Source: Gammaproteobacteria bacterium RIFCSPHIGHO2_12_FULL_45_12
Lineage (GTDB): Bacteria > Pseudomonadota > Gammaproteobacteria > DSM-16500
NCBI GenBank assembly: GCA_001801665.1
Contig: MGYH01000053.1
Span: 3,285 to 14,969, forward strand
Direction of reading: 5' to 3'
Length of the DNA stretch: 11,685 nucleotides
Made by a program: the position numbers and the translations under genes
Notes under the pieces: model-generated
Databases searched by the model: none
What the model was told of the DNA's origin: nothing
What the model saw: the letters and a program-made list of their open reading frames with translations, nothing else
Part shown: piece by piece, positions 1 to 6,538 of the stretch
Position numbering within the stretch: the first letter of the stretch is position 1
Layout of the letters: every line of letters begins with the position of its first letter

Positions 1-602
1 CCTCGATAACTCTGCAAAACAGGCCGGCGCTTGACCTTGACGGAAACAATCAGTGAGTTTTCAAAATCAGGCTGCACACCAAATGGCGGCGTCCAATAAG
101 ATACCAACACATTCACATCATACTTCCAGGCGCGCGCGCCCCCTAACATGCCTTCCGCCATCAATTTGGGCGCACCGACAATTTTGGCCTCCACAATCAT
201 CTTGTTTCGCGTTAACGCCAGCAAATTATTCGATTTGGTGAGTGCTTTCATGTATTCAGACCAACCAAAGGGATCGAAGTATTTCTGTGCGCTCTGTAAT
301 TGAGAGCGATAGTTGATATAGTCGTAAGAATAAGCGGCCTGAATGGCAGCGACCACCCAAGCCGATAATTGGGCCTCTGTCATGTTGGGCATCGTTTCAG
401 GTATCACCCGTATCAGTCTCGACACACTGTCCGTTGCAAAATACAAGGGACGCACACTTTGCTTGCTTAAATAGATCAGATCATAGACCAAAATAGCCAT
501 GACCACCCAACTGAATGCAAACACACCCAGCACGAGAAAATATTGGCGCCGGTAAAAACCATTGCGCTGAAACACCACTTTTAAAATATCGTTTCCATCC
601 AT
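1..602 (-). CDS. icmL: Second IcmL/DotI-like T4BSS inner-membrane protein, partial (3' end beyond window)
   Basis: The frame from the ATG at 602 stays open for 200 codons to the window start, so the C-terminus is missing. Visible: a short cytoplasmic tail with a G-F-Y-R-R-Q-Y-F motif (residues 15-22), one membrane segment at about 21-44, then a periplasmic part. The periplasmic part has R51-P-L-Y-F-A and an FDPFGWSEY stretch (109-117) matching YFTPKGWREY of the upstream icmL. The family (DotI/IcmL, VirB8-like fold) forms an inner-membrane part of the Dot/Icm type IVB machine. The start lies 3 nt after the icmL stop, so the two are almost certainly translated from one message. A second ATG at 598 is in another frame and hits a stop within a few codons. 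The two proteins are clearly related but quite divergent, so this is an old duplication with possible division of labour. Which copy equals icmL.1 or icmL.2 of Coxiella cannot be decided here. Confidence 0.85.
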   Translation of the reverse strand, partial: MDGNDILKVVFQRNGFYRRQYFLVLGVFAFSWVVMAILVYDLIYLSKQSVRPLYFATDSVSRLIRVIPETMPNMTEAQLSAWVVAAIQAAYSYDYINYRSQLQSAQKYFDPFGWSEYMKALTKSNNLLALTRNKMIVEAKIVGAPKLMAEGMLGGARAWKYDVNVLVSYWTPPFGVQPDFENSLIVSVKVKRRPVLQSYR

Positions 603-605
603 CGC

Positions 606-1232
606 CTACACCATGACAAATTGTTCAATACCAATGCCCTGTGGATTTTCAGAAGTGGGCACACGCACAATCATGAGCTGCACATAAAACTTTCGGTTAT
701 AAACCGTATTAGCACTCACATAGGTCACTAAAAATGGAATTTGCACGCGCCACGCATAATCAATCTGAGGCAATGGTCCCTGATTCACGATAACAGGCGT
801 ACCCGCCACCACACTATAAACAAACAGCTGATTTTTCTCTATGGTATCAATCAAACTAACCACCGGCCCTAAATATTCACGCCAGCCTTTGGGGGTGAAA
901 TAGGGGTGAACCAATTTCAATGCCTCATTATAACTTTCGGCCTGGAATTTAAAGGTATAAGCCATAATCGCCGCCTTGCTCGCCCAGGTTAAAATGGTTT
1001 GAGGCAGTAAATTTGGCTCGTAAAAGGCAGTTAACTCCATTTTTTGTCCGTCCTCTTGCTGGGCAAAAAACGCGGGCAACGGCCTGTGCTCCAGTTGATA
1101 CGTCACCAGACCCACAACCGCTATCATCAACAACAAGAGGGCGATCATCCCCAAAATAAAATAATGGGCATAGCGACGATAAAAATCGTTCCCTGTCGAA
1201 ATATCAAGCTGTCGAGATGCATCCTGTGCCAT
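606..1232 (-). CDS. icmL: IcmL/DotI, VirB8-like inner-membrane component of Dot/Icm T4BSS
   Basis: This 208-residue protein is close to the roughly 212 residues I recall for Legionella DotI. It has a cytoplasmic N-terminus with D16-F-Y-R-R, one membrane helix at about 24-45, and a periplasmic domain of about 160 residues. Family-like stretches include R50-P-L-P-A-F-F, YFTPKGWREYL (111-121) and the C-terminal QGIGIEQF. DotI forms complexes with DotJ in the inner membrane and its periplasmic domain has a VirB8-like fold; both points are established for Legionella. The start at 1232 is 9 nt past the icmM stop and is preceded by a purine-rich GGGTGAG. It sits between the icmM-type gene and the second icmL-like gene in the operon. 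Nothing looks broken. Confidence 0.93.
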   Translation of the reverse strand: MAQDASRQLDISTGNDFYRRYAHYFILGMIALLLLMIAVVGLVTYQLEHRPLPAFFAQQEDGQKMELTAFYEPNLLPQTILTWASKAAIMAYTFKFQAESYNEALKLVHPYFTPKGWREYLGPVVSLIDTIEKNQLFVYSVVAGTPVIVNQGPLPQIDYAWRVQIPFLVTYVSANTVYNRKFYVQLMIVRVPTSENPQGIGIEQFVMV

Positions 1233-1241
1233 CCACTCACC

Positions 1242-1451
1242 CTACAATTGATGCGGCATTAATAAAATCTTGCCATCCGTCGTGTTCGCATAATACATAG
1301 GCTCGGGCAATGTCCACAGAATGTAAATCATGATCGCGAGCAATACATAAATGATGGCAATGGAAGCAATCAGCCATCGCAGCATGCGGTGATACTGATC
1401 ACGATAAAAAACACTCTGCAAACTGGCTATTTCATGCCGCGGTCCCAACAT
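1242..1451 (-). CDS. icmM: IcmM/DotJ-like small inner-membrane protein of Dot/Icm T4BSS
   Basis: This 69-residue protein has an N-terminal tail, the motif V14-F-Y-R-D-Q-Y shared with both IcmL copies, and one strongly hydrophobic helix at about 25-46. A short periplasmic stub (PEPMYYANTTDGK) lines up with the start of the IcmL periplasmic domain, then the protein ends. That is the known layout of DotJ, a DotI relative lacking the periplasmic domain and found complexed with DotI. It is shorter than the roughly 94 residues I recall for Legionella. Its place between icmN and icmL matches the usual icmN-icmM-icmL order, which argues for a genuine small gene rather than a decayed icmL. The start is an ATG at 1451, 12 nt after the icmN stop. 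Confidence 0.82.
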   Translation of the reverse strand: MLGPRHEIASLQSVFYRDQYHRMLRWLIASIAIIYVLLAIMIYILWTLPEPMYYANTTDGKILLMPHQL

Positions 1452-1463
1452 CCGTAAACCCCA

Positions 1464-2198
1464 CTATACCAACAATTTTTCCAGCGTAATTTCAATCCGG
1501 TAGTTATCATTGCCCTTCCAGTCTAACTCATTTTTGTCAACCAGGTTCGTCCCGCCATAACCTGCCGCATATAAAACACGTGCATCCACCCCAGCCGCCA
1601 TTAAAAACTTGGAGACGGCTTGCGCTTGTTGCCGCGACAAGGCAAGATCGACCTCTTTAGGGCCCATGTCATTGGTGTAAGCGGCTATCTTGACCAGCAT
1701 TTTAGTATACTGATTGATGTAATTTGTCACCAGTTCCAGCGTTGAATAAGCTTGGGGCTTGATATCCGCGGTCACTGGGTTAAACAAACGATCAGATGGC
1801 AGGACAATTAATATTTGATCGCCCAGCACCACAATGGTTGCGCCACGATTTTTCAATTGATCTTCAATGCTTGCATTGGCATCCACATAAGCACCATAAG
1901 TGGCGCCTAAAATAACGCCCACCGCAGTCCCTGGCAGCACGCCAACACTGGATGACAACGCGCCCGCTACCGCGCCCGTCACCCCGCCCAACAAGGCGCC
2001 TTTGGAAGTTTGACTGGCGTTTTGATACGTCTCTGCGATATCACCGCTCGACATGGCCTCTACCAGATTTTTACCATTTTGCACGCCGGTATCAACGCCG
2101 GCAGCCGCATGACGGGTGACATCGGAAGAAGCGCAACTGGAGAGAAAGAAACAGCAAGAGATCAGTAACATTAAAAGCCGGAGGTTGATCACAAACAC
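1464..2198 (-). CDS. icmN: IcmN/DotK outer-membrane lipoprotein with glycine zipper and OmpA-like domain
   Basis: The 244-residue product starts at a GTG (2198), 3 nt after the icmO stop. A GTG at 2192 and an ATG at codon 10 are alternatives, but the longer start keeps Arg7 ahead of the hydrophobic core. A type II signal is clear: lipobox L19-S-S-C22, with Ala after Cys, which predicts outer-membrane sorting. Residues 67-106 form a glycine/alanine-rich zipper-like hydrophobic segment. Residues about 120-240 are an OmpA/Pal-like domain ending in N-Y-R-I-E-I. At the positions of the two classical peptidoglycan contacts of OmpA (Asp271, Arg286) I align N176 and Q191, so binding may be weak or altered. 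DotK is an outer-membrane-complex part of the Legionella machine and, as I recall, about 189 residues, so this version carries extra N-terminal sequence. Operon position supports the call. Confidence 0.87.
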   Translation of the reverse strand: MFVINLRLLMLLISCCFFLSSCASSDVTRHAAAGVDTGVQNGKNLVEAMSSGDIAETYQNASQTSKGALLGGVTGAVAGALSSSVGVLPGTAVGVILGATYGAYVDANASIEDQLKNRGATIVVLGDQILIVLPSDRLFNPVTADIKPQAYSTLELVTNYINQYTKMLVKIAAYTNDMGPKEVDLALSRQQAQAVSKFLMAAGVDARVLYAAGYGGTNLVDKNELDWKGNDNYRIEITLEKLLV

Positions 2199-2201
2199 GA
2201 T

Positions 2202-4562
2202 CTATATATCCTCTTCCTGATCTTTTGTCTTGAGAGAATTCACATAATCACATAACTGATCTGCAAATGCCACCACTTCCTCGCCAGGCAAAAGCAGTTT
2301 TTCAATGTCAGGCGGGTACTCGGTTGCCGCCGCCAAATCTTTTATCACTTCTGCCGCCATGGCATTCACTTGAGAAGAAGGCCGGCCCGTCAGACGTTCA
2401 AGCATCGCCACTTTTTCCTTCGCCAGACGCTTATCCATTAATGGCTGACTAAAAGCTTCCCACGCTTTCGCGCCCACAAGGGCTTTCACGGCGGAACCGA
2501 GAGGCACACGGCTAAAAATATTTAAACGCCCTTCATCCACCACTTCTTCCACCTCTGGCTCTTCACTTTCACTAGGCACCGCATGACGATTGTGCAAAGC
2601 AAGCAAAGCACTCAGCGCGCGCTCAATGGCGTTCTTTTCCGGATCCTCCACCATGGTCGCTGCAATGACCTTTAGTTCATCGCTTTCATCTTCCACCATC
2701 TCAAAATTTTCATTCTTCGTTAAGGTCTCGCCAAAACGCTCAATATGATCTTCCAGATCAATCAAGACCCGACTCAAGGGACGCTCAACCTTCAAGAACT
2801 GGTTTAAGCGCATTTTTTCGGCTGGCTGTGGATTCGCAAAAAACATTCGCGCACGAATGACTTTGGACTTGAAAAAGATATGCGCCTCCCCTTCTCGCTG
2901 CTCTTTTAAATCCTGCAAGTCAATTCGCTGACGTTTTTCAGACGAAGCACTGCGGCTATCCATGTAATTATTCAATAAACTTCCTGCATTTGTCTGAAAA
3001 GAATCTACCTTCGTGACATACGATTCACCGGCTGTTTTCTGGAAAAAATCCCAAGTCTCAAGCGGGTCCTCCAGCTTCATGCAAATTTTAATGTTGGTGT
3101 TTGCACCAATGGAGGCAGCCTCCTCCTTTGACGCCTTTTGAAAGGCTGGCAAATCTTGTCCGGCAAAAATAACCGAGAAGCCCAAGGAACGCGCTTGCGC
3201 TGGCACCACCGCAAATCCCTTTACCGCATAGTAACCATATTCGTCCAGAATACACATGTAAGGTGTCTCGGCATTCGTTGGTTTACGGGTAATGACTTCA
3301 CGATAGGTTCCTTCAACGGTATCGCCCAAACCCGCTGCCATCATTGCTTTAAGCGAAGCAATGATGACCTTGCCAAGGTTGGATAACTCTTCAGGTGATT
3401 TTTCCAGAGCAGGCAAAAGCACTACCAGGATGCGGCGATTTAAGACCACATCTTTTAAATCCACCTCAGCCAGATTGGTACGAATGATATGCCCATACGT
3501 ATCCGCCAATGAACCGAATACGCGCGTCAACTGCATGGTGATAAAGCCATGCTGCTCCAATACTTGTGAACCTTGCTTGCCTTTTTTGGAACGATCATAC
3601 CCTGGTAAGTTAATCACGTAATTGTTAAGCGGCTCAAGCACCAGATCAGGCACATCCGCCAGACTCACTGGCTCTTGATTATCACGCGGAAACATTTTAT
3701 CCATCGTGATCGCCTCCAGACGAGGCAGCTCAAAATAATTACGAATGGTGTTGGCATCCAGCAAAATCTTTCCATGATCGCGCATATAAACGAGCGTCTT
3801 CATCAAGGCTTCCACAAAGACCATTGCACGGCCTTTCCACATGTCACCGTCCGCACTTTGACTGCCTGCATCCATCAAACTGATGACCAACTGTGACAAC
3901 ATGCTGGATGAACCATTACAAAATGGGTTCATCGTATTGGATAAACGTTTTTCCTGTGCGCCAATAATGTCACGCGCACCCGTCATAAAGTTAATGAGCA
4001 ACAAGTCATCTTCCCGACCCATGCTGCGGCACATTGAAAAAACTTTGGCAAACAGTGAATTATCACCCTTGCCATCGACGTACAAAAATCCACTGCCCTG
4101 AATCAAGGCATTAAAGGAAAGCGAAACCAGCGCTTCGGTTTTACCACTACCGGTTGAACCAAACATAAGGACATGCGTACGCATGTCATCGTTATTAAAC
4201 CATAGCTCATCATTATCGGATCGGCGATTGCCAAAAAAAGAAATGCCTCGCGCCATTCTGGGCTTACTTTTTTCACCTGGCAGAAGATCATTATAATCAT
4301 ACGTTTTGGAACGCTGCGGCAACCGAAAGGGCAGCGTGCTTTTTCTGGTAAAGGCATAAAGGAACACACAAATCCCGATAAACGCGATAAACTCAGTCAG
4401 TGCCGCAATGAAATACGTGGCAAGCGCAAAAACAAACATGAGCACCGCGCTATTAACAGGGTCTTTAAAAAAATCAACCGCCTTCATTCCAAGCGTACGC
4501 GTGTCGCGCAACAACAACTGAGGTGAAAGTTCGTGCTGTTCTTCCAGACCGCGCAATCGCAT
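2202..4562 (-). CDS. icmO: IcmO/DotL, type IV coupling ATPase of Dot/Icm T4BSS
   Basis: At 786 residues it is nearly identical in length to Legionella DotL (783 as I recall). Two membrane helices lie at about 38-72. The cytoplasmic ATPase domain has Walker A G135-S-T-G-S-G-K-T142, Walker B I438-L-D-E441 and the conserved G468-Q-D, which mark a VirD4/FtsK-type coupling protein. The C-terminal part (about 590-786) is acidic and helical. In Legionella the matching region is where DotN, IcmS-IcmW and LvgA dock to deliver effectors. The ATG at 4562 follows the icmP stop by 11 nt, with a GAGGG ribosome site in the gap. Its partner icmP is directly upstream and icmN directly downstream, the canonical order. 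All ATPase motifs are intact. The product acts in the inner membrane as the energised receptor for substrates. Confidence 0.97.
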   Translation of the reverse strand: MRLRGLEEQHELSPQLLLRDTRTLGMKAVDFFKDPVNSAVLMFVFALATYFIAALTEFIAFIGICVFLYAFTRKSTLPFRLPQRSKTYDYNDLLPGEKSKPRMARGISFFGNRRSDNDELWFNNDDMRTHVLMFGSTGSGKTEALVSLSFNALIQGSGFLYVDGKGDNSLFAKVFSMCRSMGREDDLLLINFMTGARDIIGAQEKRLSNTMNPFCNGSSSMLSQLVISLMDAGSQSADGDMWKGRAMVFVEALMKTLVYMRDHGKILLDANTIRNYFELPRLEAITMDKMFPRDNQEPVSLADVPDLVLEPLNNYVINLPGYDRSKKGKQGSQVLEQHGFITMQLTRVFGSLADTYGHIIRTNLAEVDLKDVVLNRRILVVLLPALEKSPEELSNLGKVIIASLKAMMAAGLGDTVEGTYREVITRKPTNAETPYMCILDEYGYYAVKGFAVVPAQARSLGFSVIFAGQDLPAFQKASKEEAASIGANTNIKICMKLEDPLETWDFFQKTAGESYVTKVDSFQTNAGSLLNNYMDSRSASSEKRQRIDLQDLKEQREGEAHIFFKSKVIRARMFFANPQPAEKMRLNQFLKVERPLSRVLIDLEDHIERFGETLTKNENFEMVEDESDELKVIAATMVEDPEKNAIERALSALLALHNRHAVPSESEEPEVEEVVDEGRLNIFSRVPLGSAVKALVGAKAWEAFSQPLMDKRLAKEKVAMLERLTGRPSSQVNAMAAEVIKDLAAATEYPPDIEKLLLPGEEVVAFADQLCDYVNSLKTKDQEEDI

Positions 4563-4573
4563 TGTCTTACCCT

Positions 4574-5698
4574 CTATTCATCATCGGGCCGATATAGGAT
4601 ATCTGTTAATGCCAACTCCAATGCCTTGCTGGCCTCTTCCACCATCGGCATGACTAATTTTTTTCCCGCTTCTTTTTCCGCCACCCAATGCGCAAAAATC
4701 CCTGCAATTTCAACAAAGGGTGTTTGTCTGCCCACCGTGTTTAAGATATACCACAATCGTCTGTCTAACGGTTTTAACCATAAAAAATCCGCCGAAGCCT
4801 GCACACCATCTTCCCTCGCCCCCTCAAGCATGGACGCCATCACGGTCATCACATAGGCATGCGCTATCACCCGTTGCTGAACCAGTTTGGTGTTTTCATA
4901 CTTCTTGCACAAGGCATCCACACCGGAAAAATCCAGTTTGGAGTTTGACGATGCACTTAATTGCTCAAGCATTTTAAGTGCTGCCTTCGTGTCTGAGTTA
5001 AGCCGCGCTGCAAACACAGCAAACAACGCTTTCACATGCATGGGCAACCGTTTCGTGTCACTCCAGCGCGGCCCCAACTGTAAGGTAAAAACCCGATTCG
5101 CATCCCCGCGCCGCAACATGACATCCACCCTGTCCCACTCCTTACGCGCCATCCCTTCGCGTCGTTCAGGTCGCACCTCATCGAGTAATTGATGTTTTTT
5201 ACAAAACTGCATGGGCTGCATGGCCATTGCCCAAGGACCCGCATCAATATCCGTTTTTAGCAAATCAAGCCTAGTCACCGGTGAGATTTGCGGCCAATTT
5301 GCTTTTTCAACCGTCGCCAAGTCTTTCATGTGATAGGTGCGCTTAAAGACGCGGGTAGTATTCGTCAAAAAGACGATAAAACCCAATGCAATTAAAATGG
5401 CCGCAAGCGGAAGACGAAACGGTGCGCCCGCCGCCGAACCAAGGAGCACCAAATCATGAAAGCTCACTATTTTGGGGTTGGCAATGACGGTGACCAGCAT
5501 CGTTTGCAAGGCATCATAATGATGCCCCGTCACCATGGTGAGCAATTTCACTTCCAATAGCTTCAAAGAAAGGTAAGCCGCGATAAGGTGGGCTCTAAAC
5601 CCAAACCAGATAGCGCCAATTGCGGCAAACAGCACCGCCACCCACCAAAGAATATGCGCGGAATTATCCGATTGATTGCCTTGCGCTGGCCCAGCCAT
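4574..5698 (-). CDS. icmP: IcmP/DotM, coupling-complex subunit of Dot/Icm T4BSS
   Basis: This 374-residue protein is close to Legionella DotM (about 380). Two membrane helices are visible (about 16-34 and 94-113), followed by a soluble cytoplasmic domain with LQLGPRW (206-212) and RLPMHVKALFAVFAARLN (217-234). DotM binds DotL, and its soluble domain was shown in Legionella to recognise acidic (Glu-rich) effector signals through an arginine patch, which I recall as R196, R197 and R217. In this protein R196, R197 and R217 fall at exactly those numbers, so the recognition surface appears kept. The ATG at 5698 has a strong GGGGGAG at 5706-5712 with 7-nt spacing. It is the first gene of the icm run here: upstream comes a repeat-filled gap and dksA, not icmQ as in Legionella. 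Confidence 0.95.
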   Translation of the reverse strand: MAGPAQGNQSDNSAHILWWVAVLFAAIGAIWFGFRAHLIAAYLSLKLLEVKLLTMVTGHHYDALQTMLVTVIANPKIVSFHDLVLLGSAAGAPFRLPLAAILIALGFIVFLTNTTRVFKRTYHMKDLATVEKANWPQISPVTRLDLLKTDIDAGPWAMAMQPMQFCKKHQLLDEVRPERREGMARKEWDRVDVMLRRGDANRVFTLQLGPRWSDTKRLPMHVKALFAVFAARLNSDTKAALKMLEQLSASSNSKLDFSGVDALCKKYENTKLVQQRVIAHAYVMTVMASMLEGAREDGVQASADFLWLKPLDRRLWYILNTVGRQTPFVEIAGIFAHWVAEKEAGKKLVMPMVEEASKALELALTDILYRPDDE

Positions 5699-5770
5699 AA
5701 TCTTTCTCCCCCAGCCATTCCCGCTTTAAACAAGAAAGCTTCGGATTGACACCCGAAAAAACGGCGGACA

Positions 5771-5776
5771 AATATA
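5771..5776 (-). promoter_or_regulatory. Possible -10 box for the icm operon
   Basis: On the minus strand this reads TATATT, five of six matches to the sigma-70 -10 consensus, about 73 nt before the icmP start. No good -35 lies 16-18 nt upstream; that position falls inside the end of the palindromic repeat. The operon must be transcribed from this gap, or by readthrough from dksA, so the site is a reasonable but weak candidate. Confidence 0.25.
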
Positions 5777-5790
5777 GTTTCTGATACAAA

Positions 5791-5873
5791 TGTAGGGTGG
5801 ATTAGGCGTTCTTTGCCGTAATCCACCAAATTGGTGGATTACGACGCAAAAAGCGCGTCTAATCCACCCTACA
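5791..5873. repeat. 83-bp double palindrome, dispersed intergenic repeat
   Basis: The outer arms TGTAGGGTGGATTA (5791-5804) and TAATCCACCCTACA (5860-5873) are perfect 14-bp inverted copies, extended inward by several pairs with wobble. The inner arms CGTAATCCACCAA (5817-5829) and TTGGTGGATTACG (5831-5843) are a perfect 13-bp pair around one base. Each half can also fold alone through GGTGGATTA/TAATCCACC. Its first 13 bases recur at 11673-11685. GTAGGGTGGATTA-like repeats are, to my recollection, widespread in intergenic DNA of many bacteria. The unit resembles a REP/MITE element in two head-to-head copies. Confidence 0.85.
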
Positions 5874-5879
5874 TTTTCA

Positions 5880-5913
5880 CCAAAAGGGGGAGAACCGCGA
5901 TCTCCCCCTTTGG
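5880..5913 (-). terminator. Hairpin, likely terminator after dksA
   Basis: An 11-bp perfect stem pairs AAAGGGGGAGA (5883-5893) with TCTCCCCCTTT (5901-5911) around a 7-base loop. Two more C:G pairs follow beyond a bulged A. It starts about 45 nt past the dksA stop. On the minus strand the stem ends in a short T run (TTTTGG), which is weak for an intrinsic terminator, so it may also act as an mRNA end stabiliser. Confidence 0.5.
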
Positions 5914-5957
5914 AATCCCCCATCGCAGCCTGTAAAGCGGGAATCACTGGACAGACC

Positions 5958-6419
5958 CTAATATTCTTCTTCCTGTTTTTGCTGTTTTTCTTTAATTTCG
6001 TCCAATGTTTTACAGTCAATACAGAGTGTTGCCGTAGGCCTTGCTTCAAGGCGCCGCAATCCAATTTCAATACCGCAAACCTCACAATACCCGTAGTCAT
6101 TTTCTCGAATGAGCTCAAGCGATTCTTCAATTTTTTTCAATAATTTTCGCTCACGATCACGGGTACGCAACTCCAGACGAAAGTCCTCTTCCTGGCTGGC
6201 GCGATCGTTGGGATCAGGATAATTAACCGCATCTTCTTTCATGTGAGTGACGATTTTATCGCCGCCCTCCAACAGGCGCTGGCGCAATGCCATCAAAATT
6301 GCCCGAAAATGCTCAAGCATCCTGACATTCATGTATTTTTCAGTCTTTTTAAGCTTGTACGTGGGGATACCCAACACGTCCAGACTCGGCTCAAAAATTT
6401 CTTTTTCTTTAGCTGCCAT
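5958..6419 (-). CDS. dksA: RNA polymerase-binding transcription factor DksA
   Basis: I start the gene at the ATG at 6419 (153 residues; E. coli DksA has 151). It sits 7 nt after a near-perfect GGAGG; an upstream in-frame ATG would add 32 residues unlike the family. DksA enters the RNA polymerase secondary channel and, with ppGpp, adjusts transcription in the stringent response. Visible: a coiled coil at about 33-107, the tip motif D69-P-N-D72-R-A74 that carries the essential acidic residues, and a four-Cys zinc finger (C112, C115, C133, C136) with the GLRRLEARPTA stretch. A Lys/Gln/Glu-rich tail ends the protein. It lies 119 nt after prmC, on the same strand, and just upstream of the icm operon. 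All functional residues seem present, so it should be active. Confidence 0.97.
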   Translation of the reverse strand: MAAKEKEIFEPSLDVLGIPTYKLKKTEKYMNVRMLEHFRAILMALRQRLLEGGDKIVTHMKEDAVNYPDPNDRASQEEDFRLELRTRDRERKLLKKIEESLELIRENDYGYCEVCGIEIGLRRLEARPTATLCIDCKTLDEIKEKQQKQEEEY

Positions 6420-6422
6420 CGT

Positions 6423-6431
6423 ATCACCTCC
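6423..6431 (-). promoter_or_regulatory. Strong ribosome binding site that fixes the dksA start
   Basis: On the minus strand this is GGAGGTGAT, an almost full complement of the 16S 3' end, with GGAGG placed 7 nt before the ATG at 6419. It is the best ribosome site in the window and decides between the family-length start and the longer open frame. Confidence 0.85.
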
Positions 6432-6445
6432 TACCCTGAGATCTA

Positions 6446-6475
6446 AGTGTAGTCCAAAATTAGCACTAACACCAA
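6446..6475 (-). promoter_or_regulatory. Possible dksA promoter
   Basis: On the minus strand TTGGTG (6470-6475) and TACACT (6446-6451) stand 18 nt apart, with three and four matches to sigma-70 consensus. They lie in the 119-nt gap after prmC, where no clear terminator is seen. Readthrough from prmC is the alternative source of dksA message. Confidence 0.3.
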
Positions 6476-6538
6476 AAGTTCGCCATTCAACCATTCTCCC
6501 GAAGAGGTGCCTCATCGCCCACGCCCACCGAATGGCCG

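Larger units (their letters stand above)
5711..5950. repeat. Putative non-coding element bounded by an 18-bp imperfect inverted repeat
   Basis: The arms 5711-5728 and 5933-5950 are inverted copies, CCAG-cc-ATTCCCGCTTTA against TAAAGCGGGAAT-ca-CTGG. Sixteen of 18 positions match, including 12 in a row. The 240-bp unit fills almost the whole gap between the dksA stop (5958) and the icmP ribosome site, which the left arm touches. Inside lie an 83-bp palindrome and a GC-rich hairpin. No open frame of interest is present. It could be a MITE-like insertion, a composite of several short dispersed repeats, or chance nesting. No direct target duplication is obvious at its edges. Confidence 0.5.

Noticed and set aside
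53..241. Plus-strand open frame of 62 codons opposite the partial icmL-like gene
   Set aside because: It lies wholly antisense to a well-supported coding frame and has no recognisable features.
4103..4369. Minus-strand frame of 88 codons inside icmO
   Set aside because: It is an out-of-frame shadow of the icmO ATPase domain, whose own frame is intact through Walker A.
5738..5760. Small hairpin TTCGG...CCGAA with a run of A/T, considered as a terminator
   Set aside because: On the minus strand the T run lies before the stem, and on the plus strand it is followed by A rather than T, so neither direction gives an intrinsic terminator.
5726..6130. Open frame of 134 codons across the gap and dksA 3' end on the minus strand
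   Set aside because: It overlaps dksA in another frame, runs through palindromic repeats and shows no domain or ribosome site.
6420..6515. N-terminal extension of dksA by 32 residues to an ATG at 6515
   Set aside because: The near-perfect ribosome site at 6423-6431 and family length both point to the ATG at 6419; the extension resembles no DksA sequence.
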